Shown here in pieces: positions 51,692 through 60,980 of a stretch of DNA of 64,000 nucleotides. Every line of letters starts with the position of its first letter. The stretch's first letter is position 1. Below the pieces are notes generated by a model. The model had not been told where the DNA came from. It ran no database searches and saw only the letters and a program-made list of their open reading frames with translations. Position numbers and translations under genes: made by a program. The DNA comes from Streptomyces sp. NBC_00376 (GTDB lineage: Bacteria; Actinomycetota; Actinomycetes; Streptomycetales; Streptomycetaceae). The stretch lies in the NCBI RefSeq assembly GCF_036077095.1, contig NZ_CP107960.1:62001-126000 (forward strand). The letters are read 5' to 3'.

Positions 51692-54139
51692 CTACTTGGC
51701 GACGTCGATCTCGTAGTCGCGCTGGGCCCGCGGCTGGCCGGAGCTCTGGTACGCCGTGATCGTGAACCGCGCCGTTCCCGGGGTGACCGGGGTTCCGACG
51801 ATCCCTCCGGTGTCGGCGTTGAGCACGAGCCCATGGGGCAGGGCTCCCGAGGTCACCGCGTATCGCGTGGTCGCCGGCGTGTTGGTCTTCACGGTCGTCT
51901 CGTACAGGGCGCCCTTGGCCGCCGCGGGCAGTGGTCCGGCGTCGAGCTTCGGGATCGGAGCGACGACGGCCTGGGGGTTGCCGACCGGCTTGCCGTCAGC
52001 GTCCAGCTCCTGCAGGGACCATCGCTTGCCCGGCTCGACCACGGTCAGGTGCCAGTTCGTCGACAGGTCGCGGAACCGCGCCCGCTGCTCCGCGGTGAAC
52101 GCACCCAGGTTGCGTGCCGTCTCCCATTGCTGGATGGCATCGAGCAGTCGCGTCGTGTTCTCCCCGCCCGACACGAGGCTGGAGACCGAGCTCTGGAAAC
52201 CTGCCCCGGCGTTCAGACCTGCGCCTCGAGCCAGCTTCCACTCCATGGTGAGCAGACTGTCCGAGCCCTTGAGGCTGATCCAGCCGAGCATTCCGGGAAG
52301 GTAGTTCGCCTGGAGGTACTTGTTGTTCTTGAACACCTGCTCCATCGAGGTGCTGCCGACTTCGCCCCAGCTGGCCCGGGTCAGCGCGTCCCAGGTGTTC
52401 GAGGTCATCCGGCTGGTCTCGGAGATGAATCGGTCCTTGGCATTGGTTCGCCGGAACGTCCCGTTCACGAGGTGAGCCATGCCGTAAGCGCCCCAGCCGG
52501 ACTCCGATGCCGACTCCAGGCCGTCCCACGACATACCGGTGATGCCGGTGTTGTTCCACGCGGTGGTCAGCCTGTCGCTGATCTCGTCGAGGACGGCATG
52601 GTTACCGATCGCGCCGCCGTAGCTGTTGGCCACGACTCGGGCGGCGCGGTCACCCACAGCGTGTGAGACCGCTACCGATCCCCATCGCGCGCGCTGCACA
52701 CCGGTCAGCTTCCACTCCTTCCCGACCTGCTCGGCCGCTCCGTAGCTGACGAATTCGTCCCCAATGCGCAAGTAGCTGTGGTGCACTCCTGCAGCAAGCA
52801 GCGCGCCGGAGTCGAGGTACACGGTGGTGTCGCCGGCCGTCAACGGGCGGGTGAGCGAGGCTCTGCCCCCTGTCACGAGCCGGTCGTCGGCGGGTGGCGT
52901 GAGGTAGTCGTCGCGCGGGAACCAGGACCAGTTGTAGGGCTCGTCGCCGGTGCTGATGAAGTCCGACAGGGTGTGTACGCCGAGCTGTACGCCGTTGGCC
53001 TCGGCGATGTCCACGGCTGCCGCGGCCCCGGCGTCGCTCCCGCCCAGGCTTGAGTCGAACTTGTAGTGGCCGCTCGACTCCCATGGGCCGTAGCTGCTGG
53101 TGAGTGAGTAGATGCGGTTCATACCGGCCGCCTTGGCGAATCGGGCCGCCGCCGGAATATTGCCGGTCTGCAGGTCGCCGAGCACGAGCCACGATTGGCT
53201 GCTCGCCTGTGAGGCCTTCTGCCACTGACCGTTCAGCCTCGGGTAGGGCAGCTTCTCACCTGCCGCGATGTAAGACAGGATCGTCGGCGTCGCCTCAGGC
53301 GAGGCTCCGAAGAGTGCCATCTTGGAACCGGCGACCTTGCCGTCGCGGCCGGGCAGCGGCCCGACCGGGATCGGATATCCGTTTACCTTGCGGTGGCGTT
53401 CCTCGGTGTAGTCGAAGGTGAAGGCGCGCAGTACGGAACCCCAGGGGGTCACGCCTGCAGCGCTCCACTCTTCCAGAGAACCCACGCTCACATGGTCCGG
53501 GTCGTGGTCAATCTCGCTCTCCCAGCCCATGTCCTGGTACTCCTGCGGCCAGGCGCCTTCGGTACGGTCGGTCAGCGGCCGGAGCCCTATGGCGAAATCG
53601 TCGTCGCGGACCACGCCCACCGATGTGCCGACCGTCTCGGAGATCGACGTGGCCAGTGGGCCCCAGAGAAGGGTCTGCACATCGACGTCCTTCGGCGCGT
53701 CGATGGCGACCGCCTCGAACGTGGTGTAGCCGGCCTTGCCGACCACCTCCACCTGAATCGTCCAGTTCGCCGCCGTGTTCCTGAACGAGAGGATCCGGCC
53801 GCCGCGCCCGGACCGATTCACCACGGTCGGCCGTTGCTGTGCGCCGTCGACCACCAGGCTCACCAGGGACGCGGCACGATCGGGCGCCATGTAATCGACC
53901 CCGGTCCTGACGTCAACAAGTCCCACGATCGTCCCGGCGGCGTCCAGCTTGAGTTTCAGATAGCCGGCCCCGATCTCGATCGACGGAGCCAGACCGGCGG
54001 GAAGTGCTTGCGCCGGCTGTGCTGCGACCACAGTCAGAGCGCCGATGGGCAGCATCGCGGCTGCCAACGCACCGGCGCCTCCGCGAAGTACAGCTCTGCG
54101 CGGGGTGTGCTGGGAAGGCGTGCTCTTTGAGAACTGCAT
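51692..54139 (-). CDS. Secreted glycosidase-like protein of unrecognised family with C-terminal Ig-like domain
   Basis: 815 residues from ATG 54139 (AGGAG site). N-terminal export signal TPRRAVLRGGAGALAAAMLP, Tat-like. A beta-rich N-terminal domain (about 50-290) contains IEIGAGYLKLKLDAAGTIVG and WTIQVEVVGKAGYTTFEAVA. A barrel-like central region (about 330-640) has NRIYSLTSSYGPWESSGHYK, GVQLGVHTLSDFISTGDEPY, NNTGITGMSWDGLESASESG and LTMEWKLARGAGLNAGAGFQ; Asp or Glu in MSWDGLE may be catalytic. A putative-Ig module (GLVLNADTGGIVGTPVTPGT) ends it. Encoded downstream of an ABC importer in the same direction. Confidence 0.6.
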   Translation of the reverse strand: MQFSKSTPSQHTPRRAVLRGGAGALAAAMLPIGALTVVAAQPAQALPAGLAPSIEIGAGYLKLKLDAAGTIVGLVDVRTGVDYMAPDRAASLVSLVVDGAQQRPTVVNRSGRGGRILSFRNTAANWTIQVEVVGKAGYTTFEAVAIDAPKDVDVQTLLWGPLATSISETVGTSVGVVRDDDFAIGLRPLTDRTEGAWPQEYQDMGWESEIDHDPDHVSVGSLEEWSAAGVTPWGSVLRAFTFDYTEERHRKVNGYPIPVGPLPGRDGKVAGSKMALFGASPEATPTILSYIAAGEKLPYPRLNGQWQKASQASSQSWLVLGDLQTGNIPAAARFAKAAGMNRIYSLTSSYGPWESSGHYKFDSSLGGSDAGAAAAVDIAEANGVQLGVHTLSDFISTGDEPYNWSWFPRDDYLTPPADDRLVTGGRASLTRPLTAGDTTVYLDSGALLAAGVHHSYLRIGDEFVSYGAAEQVGKEWKLTGVQRARWGSVAVSHAVGDRAARVVANSYGGAIGNHAVLDEISDRLTTAWNNTGITGMSWDGLESASESGWGAYGMAHLVNGTFRRTNAKDRFISETSRMTSNTWDALTRASWGEVGSTSMEQVFKNNKYLQANYLPGMLGWISLKGSDSLLTMEWKLARGAGLNAGAGFQSSVSSLVSGGENTTRLLDAIQQWETARNLGAFTAEQRARFRDLSTNWHLTVVEPGKRWSLQELDADGKPVGNPQAVVAPIPKLDAGPLPAAAKGALYETTVKTNTPATTRYAVTSGALPHGLVLNADTGGIVGTPVTPGTARFTITAYQSSGQPRAQRDYEIDVAK

Positions 54140-54195
54140 GATGGTGCTCCTGTCATCTTTGACGGAAACTGCGCTGCACCGGCCGCTTGCGCCGG

Positions 54196-55023
54196 TCATC
54201 CCTTCGTGGCGCCACCAGTCAGGCCACGGACAAAGTGCTTCTGGAACGCGAGGTAGAAGGCCAGGACGGGCAGTGTGGCCAGCAGCATGAAGGCGAACAC
54301 CGCCCCGAAGTCCTGCTGGTAGGGGCCAATGGAGCGGAAGATCCCGACCGTCACGGTGTTCCCGGCTCCCGGGCCCAGGACGAGCAGCGGGGTCAGGAAG
54401 TCGTTCCAGACCCAGACCCCGAGAAAGATCAGCACGCTGGCCGACGCAGGCCGCAGGAGTGGGAAGACCACCTGCCAGAAGGTCCGGAACCGCCCGGCAC
54501 CGTCGACCGCTGCGGCCTCTTCGAGCTCGCGGGGGATCGAACGGATGAAGCCCATAAAAACGAGCACCGCGAACGGCAGGTAGTACCCGACGTTGACCAG
54601 CACCGCGCCCGGCATCGTGTGCAACAAGCCGATGGCGTTGAGAATCCGCGTGATCGGAAGCATGATCACTGCGGGCGGGATCATCAGGCCGGTCAGCATG
54701 ACGCCGAGGACGGCACGGCTCCACCAGCGGCCGGACCGGACGAGGTGGTAGGCCGACATCGCGGCCAGCACGGTGGTGATCAGGATCGAGAAGGTGGTCA
54801 GTATGACGGAGTTGACGAGCCCGTACCAGAACAGCCCGTCAGGCCGCTGGAGCACCTGCACGATGTTGTCGAGGGTCGGCGGAACCGGGAGCGCGAGCGG
54901 CGATGCGACGACCTTGGCACTGGTTTTGAAAGCGTTGACCAGCGCCACGTAGAGCGGCAGACAGAAGAAGGCCGCCACGCCAGTGGCCAACAGCGGGCGG
55001 ACCCACGGCGTTCGGGAGTTCAC
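54196..55023 (-). CDS. ABC sugar importer permease (MalG-type), ROK-linked system
   Basis: 275 residues, six helices, EAA loop ELEEAAAVDGAGRFRTFWQV. GTG 55023 overlaps the partner permease stop (GTGA). The terminal RGLTGGATKG resembles that of the permease at 23697, pointing to related importers. Confidence 0.88.
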   Translation of the reverse strand: MNSRTPWVRPLLATGVAAFFCLPLYVALVNAFKTSAKVVASPLALPVPPTLDNIVQVLQRPDGLFWYGLVNSVILTTFSILITTVLAAMSAYHLVRSGRWWSRAVLGVMLTGLMIPPAVIMLPITRILNAIGLLHTMPGAVLVNVGYYLPFAVLVFMGFIRSIPRELEEAAAVDGAGRFRTFWQVVFPLLRPASASVLIFLGVWVWNDFLTPLLVLGPGAGNTVTVGIFRSIGPYQQDFGAVFAFMLLATLPVLAFYLAFQKHFVRGLTGGATKG

Positions 55024-56018
55024 AGGTTCACCTCTCGTCGTTGCAGGAGCTTGAGCACGGTCACGCTCGCGATCGACACCACGACGAGCATGATCCCGGC
55101 CATCGCGGACGCCACTCCCGGGCGTTGCTCGGAGAAGGCGGTGCGGATCACCTCGAAAGCGACGGTGGCCGTTCCGTCGGTGCCGGGGCCGCCGTTGGTG
55201 AGCACGGCGATCTGGTCGTAGACCTTGAACGCGCTGATCATCAGCATCACGGTGTTGATCGTCAGCGCGGGCGCGAGCATCGGCCAGGTGATCGCGCGGA
55301 ACTGCTGCCAGGGGCCGGCGCCGTCGAGGCTCGCCGCCTCCTCGAGCTCGACGGGGATCCCCGCGAGCCCGGCGAGGTAGACCACGACGGCGAAGCCGAG
55401 CAACTGCCAGACCATGATCCCGGAGACGGAGTAGATCGCGTACGACGGATCCGTTAGCCAGCCCGGCGGGCTCTTGACCCCCAGTGAGACGAGGGTGCTG
55501 TTCAGCAGGCCGTCGTCCGCCAGGATCGAGCGGCCGATCACCGACACCACCACGGCGGAAAGGATCACCGGTGTGAAGTAGACGCCGCGCAGCAAGCTGT
55601 AGAGGCGACCCTGCCGGCGCAGCAGCAGGGCGATCACGAGACCGAGCAGGTTCGTCAACAGCACCACGATCACCGTGATCACCACGGTGTTCCACAAAGA
55701 GTGCCGGAACTCCTCGTCGCCGAGAAGGAAACCGTAGTTGTCCAGGCCCACGAAGGAGGTGTTCGGGCGGGTGGCGCGCTCGTCGGTCATCCCGATGTAA
55801 AGGGTCCAGAGGATGGGTGCCAGAACCATCGCGGTGAAGACCGTGAGGGTCGGCAGGACGAAGACGGCGAAGGCTCCCGCGGACGGCCATGTCCAGGTGC
55901 GGCGCCTGCGCGGCCCACCCGTGCGCTTGGACGGGGCCGCGGTGGGCTCCGGCCGTCCTGGCCGCGGGACTCCTCCAGCGGCAACGTCCCCCGTCCGGGA
56001 GCGCAGGGGATGCGTCAC
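55020..56018 (-). CDS. ABC sugar importer permease (MalF-type), ROK-linked system
   Basis: 332 residues with a long basic, Pro-rich N-terminal tail before six helices. EAA loop ELEEAASLDGAGPWQQFRAI. ATG 56018 overlaps the binding-protein stop (ATGA). Confidence 0.88.
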   Translation of the reverse strand: MTHPLRSRTGDVAAGGVPRPGRPEPTAAPSKRTGGPRRRRTWTWPSAGAFAVFVLPTLTVFTAMVLAPILWTLYIGMTDERATRPNTSFVGLDNYGFLLGDEEFRHSLWNTVVITVIVVLLTNLLGLVIALLLRRQGRLYSLLRGVYFTPVILSAVVVSVIGRSILADDGLLNSTLVSLGVKSPPGWLTDPSYAIYSVSGIMVWQLLGFAVVVYLAGLAGIPVELEEAASLDGAGPWQQFRAITWPMLAPALTINTVMLMISAFKVYDQIAVLTNGGPGTDGTATVAFEVIRTAFSEQRPGVASAMAGIMLVVVSIASVTVLKLLQRREVNL

Positions 56019-57304
56019 TTCGAGAACTCCTTGAACTGCTTGTTCAGCGTCGCGACGAACTTGTCCACGTCCGCACGGCCGTTGAGGAGATCGTTCAGTG
56101 CCGCGTCGACCTTGGGCATGAAGCCCGACGGCAGGGCCGGGACGCCGCCTTCGTTACCGAAGCTCGGTGTCACGGTTCCGCTGGACTGGGCCCTGTTGTA
56201 GAGATCGAGGGTGGTGTTGTACAGCGGCGGCAGGCCGGACGGCGGCTTGTAGCCCTTGAGGGCGACGAACAAGCCGTCGTACCGCGCTCCGCCGTCGGCG
56301 TTCAGCTTGGAGAACTCGATGGCCCACTTCTTGGCCTTGGCGACGTCGGGGGACTTGGCGCCCACCGACAGTCCGCCGCCGGTGTACGTGGGCACAACGA
56401 GCGAGCCGTCCTGCGTGGGCATGGGGAAGACGCCGATCTGCTCCTGCTGCGCCTTGTCCGGAGCCGCCGGGAACCACGAGCCCATCGGGTACATCGCGCC
56501 CTTGCCCACGAGGAACGCCTCCTGCGCCTGTGCGTAGGTGGCCGACAGGTTGTCGACGTTCTCCTTGCCCGCCAACGCCTTCATCTTGGTCGTCGCGTTA
56601 ACGAACAGCGGGTCGCTGAAATCGGTCTTCCCCGCGACCAGCTTGTCGAGCCACTTCGGGTCCTTGGCGTAGACCTCGTCGGCTACCAGTTGGGAGAAGG
56701 TCCATCGCGGGCCGAGGCCGTCCGGTGCACCGCCACCGATGACGAACGGCTTGACCCCCGCTGCCTTCAGCTTGCCGACCGCGGAGAGCAGCTCGTCCCA
56801 TTTCTTCGGAGGGGTGCTGATGCCCGCCTTCTCGAAGGCCGCCTTCCGGTAGTAGATCTGCCAGGTCTGCGAGTTGGTGGGCAGCTGGTAGATCTTGCCG
56901 TTGAAGCTGTTCGCGGTCGGGCTGACCCAGTCGGCCAGTTCCTTCTTGCTGAACTGAGCGAGCTTGCCGCCCTCCGCCAGTCCGGCAGGGTCGATCGCGA
57001 CCATGATGTCGGGCAGCGCGCCGGTCGAGTCGAGTTGGCGCGCGTACTCGTTGCGCTGCTCGGCACTCGGCGCGACGAGTTTCTTGATCTTCACCCCCGG
57101 CACCTTGGCGCTGGTCTTGGCGATGATGTCGTCCCAGTAGGAGGCGGTGAGGTTGGGGGTCTCGAAGGTGAGCAGGCTCAGCGTCACGTCACCGCCCGAA
57201 CTGTTCCCGTCTCCGCCTTCGCTCCCGTCGCCGACGGCACAGCCGGTCAGTGCGACCAGGCCCAATGCCGCAGCCATCGCGACCCAGTTGGCCCGCTTGC
57301 TCAT
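56015..57304 (-). CDS. ABC sugar importer solute-binding lipoprotein, ROK-linked system
   Basis: 429 residues from ATG 57304 (AGGAGG site), preferred over a start 27 bp upstream. Lipobox ALTGCA with Cys at about residue 24, then a Gly/Ser/Asp linker and a solute-binding fold: SLLTFETPNLTASYWDDIIA, PSAEQRNEYARQLDSTGALP, YRKAAFEKAGISTPPKKWDE and FLVGKGAMYPMGSWFPAAP. Leads the operon with two permeases and the secreted enzyme. Divergent from the ROK gene. Confidence 0.88.
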   Translation of the reverse strand: MSKRANWVAMAAALGLVALTGCAVGDGSEGGDGNSSGGDVTLSLLTFETPNLTASYWDDIIAKTSAKVPGVKIKKLVAPSAEQRNEYARQLDSTGALPDIMVAIDPAGLAEGGKLAQFSKKELADWVSPTANSFNGKIYQLPTNSQTWQIYYRKAAFEKAGISTPPKKWDELLSAVGKLKAAGVKPFVIGGGAPDGLGPRWTFSQLVADEVYAKDPKWLDKLVAGKTDFSDPLFVNATTKMKALAGKENVDNLSATYAQAQEAFLVGKGAMYPMGSWFPAAPDKAQQEQIGVFPMPTQDGSLVVPTYTGGGLSVGAKSPDVAKAKKWAIEFSKLNADGGARYDGLFVALKGYKPPSGLPPLYNTTLDLYNRAQSSGTVTPSFGNEGGVPALPSGFMPKVDAALNDLLNGRADVDKFVATLNKQFKEFSK

Positions 57305-57417
57305 GAGGCCCTCCTTGCTGGTCGAACTCATCAGGGGATGCCGCTCGGCCAGAATTTAGATAAGTAAGTTTCTTTGCAATATTGCTGTTGGGGCGTCAAT
57401 TTAGATAGCGTGACGCT
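57305..57417. promoter_or_regulatory. Divergent promoter region with candidate ROK operators
   Basis: Direct repeats AATTTAGATA at 57353-57362 and 57398-57407 flank the palindrome GCAATATTGC (57376-57385). The AT-rich block stands out from its surroundings and lies between two divergent starts, as expected for a ROK repressor site. Confidence 0.55.
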
Positions 57418-58641
57418 GTGAGTCAAGACATGCGTGAAACCCAGCACAGCGCGGTTCCCGCAGGCCGTGCGGGCGATGCCCACCTGTTGCGCAAGCTCAA
57501 CCTCGCAGCCACTGTGCGGGCCTTCCTCGACGCCGCGTCGCTGACGGTCAATGACGTGCGTTCGACCGTCGGAGTCTCCCGCCCCACCGCCGAGGAACTG
57601 GTGGCGACGCTGCTGGACCAGGGCTTCGTCCGGGAGTCGCTCGACCGTCCCAACGGCGAGCGGTCCGCGGGACGACCGGCCCGGCGATACGAGGTCGTGG
57701 CCGAGAACTTCGCCGTCGTCGGAGTCGACATCGGCGCCCACAAGGTGGCCGTGGTCGTCTGCGACCTGCGCGGGAACGTCGTAGCGGTGCGCAGACGCAG
57801 CGTCGATTCCGGCCTCAGGCCGGCCGGACGCATCGGGGCGGCGGCGCGTCTGGTCGAGACGACCGTCCGGCAGACCGGGACGAGCTGGGAGCACATCCGC
57901 TCGGTGGCCTGCGGCATCACCGGCGTGGCGACCGACGGCTCGGAGGTCAAAGACCTCCGCACCGTTCCTGCGGGCCAGGACCTGGACGTCTACTCGCTCC
58001 CGGGCTTCGACAAGATCGACGTGGTCTCGGAGGTGTCGAGGCGCTTCAAGCGCGACGTGCTGGTCTCCAACGACATCCACCTCGCAGCGGTGGCCGAGCA
58101 GTGGCAGGGCGCCGCCGCCGAGGCACACGACCTCGTCTACATGCACGCCGGCCGCCGCCTCGGGGCCGCGATCGTCATCAACGGGCAGATCCACAACGGA
58201 CGGCACGGCCTAGCGGCGTCCGTCGGCTCCATGAAGATCCTGGGGTGGGCCGACACGATGGCGCAGCTCGACCAGGAGAGCCGCAGGCTTGCGGGCTCGG
58301 CCGCTGAGGAGTCCACCAGCGACGACGTCCGGGCGCTCTTCGAAGCGGCCGCGAACGGCGACCGCACTGCGGTGCGCACCGTCGACCGCGTCGCCGAGGC
58401 CCTCGCCCTGGGCGCCTCCGTCTTGGTCCACGCCGTCGACCCCGACCTCGTCGTGCTCGGCGGCGGCCTGTCCCGCGCGGGGGACCTGCTCACCGGTCCG
58501 TTCGAGCGGCACCTGGCCACGACCTCCCTCAACACGCCGGAGTTCCGCGTGTCCCTGCTCGGCGACGAGTCCGTCGCCCTCGGCGCCGCCCGGCTAGCCC
58601 TCGACGATCTCAAGGCGCGCCTGCTCGCCGTGCAGGCCTGA
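57418..58641 (+). CDS. ROK-family transcriptional regulator
   Basis: 407 residues from GTG 57418. The N-terminal winged helix is RKLNLAATVRAFLDAASLTV, then NDVRSTVGVSRPTAEELVAT. The sugar-kinase-like domain is VVGVDIGAHKVAVVVCDLRG, LVSNDIHLAAVAEQW and HDLVYMHAGRRLGAAIVING. The glucokinase-type zinc motif is not clearly present after HNGRHGLAASVGSM, suggesting a pure sensor. It probably represses the divergent importer and the alpha-galactosidase that follows 32 bp downstream. Confidence 0.88.
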   Translation: MSQDMRETQHSAVPAGRAGDAHLLRKLNLAATVRAFLDAASLTVNDVRSTVGVSRPTAEELVATLLDQGFVRESLDRPNGERSAGRPARRYEVVAENFAVVGVDIGAHKVAVVVCDLRGNVVAVRRRSVDSGLRPAGRIGAAARLVETTVRQTGTSWEHIRSVACGITGVATDGSEVKDLRTVPAGQDLDVYSLPGFDKIDVVSEVSRRFKRDVLVSNDIHLAAVAEQWQGAAAEAHDLVYMHAGRRLGAAIVINGQIHNGRHGLAASVGSMKILGWADTMAQLDQESRRLAGSAAEESTSDDVRALFEAAANGDRTAVRTVDRVAEALALGASVLVHAVDPDLVVLGGGLSRAGDLLTGPFERHLATTSLNTPEFRVSLLGDESVALGAARLALDDLKARLLAVQA

Positions 58642-58673
58642 TCCGCCCCTCTCACCGAACCAGGAGTCACCGA

Positions 58674-60827
58674 ATGATCGAGCCCGGACGCGTTGCCGTG
58701 CCCGCGCCCACCGCCCCCGTGTCCCTCTCCGGCCTCGGCGGGACCGAGACCACAACGATGGTCCTGCTGCCGCGGGCGGACGGCCTGCCCGACATCGGGT
58801 GGATGGGGCTTTCCCTGACAGCGACGGACGTCCGATCCCTGACGATCCCCGCCTCGGTCGAGACCACGGCCTGGAACTCCTGGCTGATCGGCTCACCGGT
58901 CAGCGTGCTCCCGGAGCACGCGCGCGGCTACCTCGGACGGCCCGCGCTGCTCGGCCACCGGATCAGCCCCGAAGGCCCCGCGAGCGACTGGTCCACCGCG
59001 TTCGCTCCCGGCTCGGTGCGGTGCGACGACGGCTCGCTCGTGGTCCAGGCCACCGACGAGGCGGCGGGACTCGAACTGTGCTTCGAGGCTGAAGCCGTCC
59101 CGGGGGGAGGGCTCCGCCTCCGGCACCTGTTGACCAACGTAGGTGCCGGCACCTACGTGGTCGACGCGCTCGACGTGGTCATCCCCGTTCCGACCAGCGC
59201 GGGCGAGATCCTCGACTTCACCGGGCGATGGGCCCGCGAGCGGCAGCCCCAGCGCCATGCCCTCGCGGACGGGCAGTGGGTCCGGGAGCACCGCCGCGGC
59301 ATGCGCATCCTCGACGGCACCGGCCTGATTGTGGTCGGCACCCCTGGCTTCGGATACGGCGACGGTGAGGTGCTCGGTGTCCACCTCGCCTGGAGTGGCA
59401 ACCACCGGTATTCCGTCGAGCAACTGAGCTCCGGCACCGCCGTCGTCCGGGCCGGCGAGCTGCTGCACCCGGGCGAGCTGGTCCTCGCTGAGGGCGAGAC
59501 GTACGCGATGCCCTGGGTACACGTGGCCGCGTCCGCGCGCGGGCTCGACGGCCTGGCGGACGCCACCCATCAGTACGTCCGGTCGCTCGTGGCCCATCCG
59601 TCCCCGCCCGCACCTGTCATGTTCAACCCGTGGGAGGCGGTCTACCTCGACCACGACCTCGACACACTGACCGAGCTGGTCGACATCTCGGCCAGGCTGG
59701 GCGCCGAGCGTTTCGTGCTCGACGACGGGTGGTTCGCGGGCCGCACCTCCCTCGACGACGGCCTGGGCGACTGGAACCCGGACCCGGTGGCGTGGCCGGA
59801 CGGGCTGGCACCGCTTGTGGATCGGGTGCACGAGAAGGGGATGGAGTTCGGGCTCTGGTGGGAGCCAGAGGCCGTCAACCCGGCCTCGGCGGTCCACCGG
59901 GACCACCCCGACTGGATCCTGCGCACGGGCGGTCGGTCGCCCGTGCTGGAACGCAACTGCTACCTGCTCGATCTCAGCCGGAACGATGTGCGGACACACC
60001 TGCTCGACGCCTTCGGCCGCCTGGTGGCGGCGCACCGGATCGACTTCGTCAAGTGGGACCACAACCGCGACCAGATCGACGGCGGTGACTCGCACGGCTC
60101 CGGCCGGCCCACGTCACGGCGGCAGACCCTTGCCTTCCGCGAGCTCCTCGACGAGCTGACCCGCCGCCATCCCGGCATCTCGTGGGAGAGCTGTGCCTCG
60201 GGAGGCGGCAGGATCGACCTGGACGTGCTCGAGCGGGTCCAGAGCGCTTGGACCTCCGACGTCACCGATCCGCTGTCCCGGCAGCCGATCCAGCATTGGA
60301 CCGCCCAGCTCGCCCCGCTGGAGTACCTCGGCGCCCACGTCACCGCGCCGGTCTCCCACCAGACCGGCCGGACCAGCACTCTGGACCTCCGCGCGGCCAC
60401 GGCCTTCTTCGGCCAGTTCGGCGTCCAGTGGGACCTCACGACGGTGCCGACCCACGAGCTGGACCGCCTCGCGTGCTGGATAGACCTTTACAAGCAGCAC
60501 CGCGCGCTCCTGCACACGGGTCGGTTGACACGCGTCGAGCTGCCCGACGGTCTGCTCGCGCATGGAGTGGTCGCTCAGGACCGGTCGGAGGCGCTCTTCT
60601 CCTACGCCCAGCTCGACGAGATCGTGCCCGTGCCACCGCGGCTCCGCATCCCCGGACTCGCCCCTGACCAGGACTACCGCGCCTCGCTCGTCACTCCCAC
60701 CGACCCGTCGGTGACCTGGGAAGTCACGGGCATCCAGGCCTCCGGCGCGGCGCTGGGAGCACTCGGGCTACCGGGTCCCGCGCGGGCACCCCAGAGCGCT
60801 GCGCTGGTCCACCTGCGCGCCCTCTGA
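58674..60827 (+). CDS. GH36 alpha-galactosidase, cytoplasmic
   Basis: 717 residues without a signal peptide, the usual GH36 length. A super-sandwich N-terminal domain is followed by the barrel: FNPWEAVYLDHDLDTLTELV, FVLDDGWFAGRTSLDDGLGD, GLWWEPEAVNPASAVHRDHP, nucleophile Asp at about residue 462 in DFVKWDHNRDQIDGG, WESCASGGGRIDLDVLERVQ, and acid/base Asp at about 529 in AWTSDVTDPLSRQPIQ. It would release galactose from imported alpha-galactosides, feeding the galactonate pathway at 29.5-35.6 kb. The ATG has a strong AGGAG site. Confidence 0.92.
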   Translation: MIEPGRVAVPAPTAPVSLSGLGGTETTTMVLLPRADGLPDIGWMGLSLTATDVRSLTIPASVETTAWNSWLIGSPVSVLPEHARGYLGRPALLGHRISPEGPASDWSTAFAPGSVRCDDGSLVVQATDEAAGLELCFEAEAVPGGGLRLRHLLTNVGAGTYVVDALDVVIPVPTSAGEILDFTGRWARERQPQRHALADGQWVREHRRGMRILDGTGLIVVGTPGFGYGDGEVLGVHLAWSGNHRYSVEQLSSGTAVVRAGELLHPGELVLAEGETYAMPWVHVAASARGLDGLADATHQYVRSLVAHPSPPAPVMFNPWEAVYLDHDLDTLTELVDISARLGAERFVLDDGWFAGRTSLDDGLGDWNPDPVAWPDGLAPLVDRVHEKGMEFGLWWEPEAVNPASAVHRDHPDWILRTGGRSPVLERNCYLLDLSRNDVRTHLLDAFGRLVAAHRIDFVKWDHNRDQIDGGDSHGSGRPTSRRQTLAFRELLDELTRRHPGISWESCASGGGRIDLDVLERVQSAWTSDVTDPLSRQPIQHWTAQLAPLEYLGAHVTAPVSHQTGRTSTLDLRAATAFFGQFGVQWDLTTVPTHELDRLACWIDLYKQHRALLHTGRLTRVELPDGLLAHGVVAQDRSEALFSYAQLDEIVPVPPRLRIPGLAPDQDYRASLVTPTDPSVTWEVTGIQASGAALGALGLPGPARAPQSAALVHLRAL

Positions 60828-60893
60828 TCCGGCTATGGCACCTCGGGTCCGTATGACGTTGCGCATGCGCTACCCGCTTCACGCGTCGTGGTG

Positions 60894-60932
60894 CTGGCCC
60901 GGTTTCCGGATGCCATCCGGGAACCGGGCCAG
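60894..60932 (+). terminator. Long hairpin after the alpha-galactosidase gene
   Basis: CTGGCCCGGTTTCCGGATG pairs with 60914-60932 over 19 bp with one mismatch around a single-base centre, 67 bp after the stop. Likely a rho-independent-type terminator without a U run. The adjoining bases to 60980 hold nothing else. Confidence 0.7.
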
Positions 60933-60980
60933 ATCCGAGAACTACAGCTCGATCCTCATCCGGGGGCTCGTGTGTACCGC

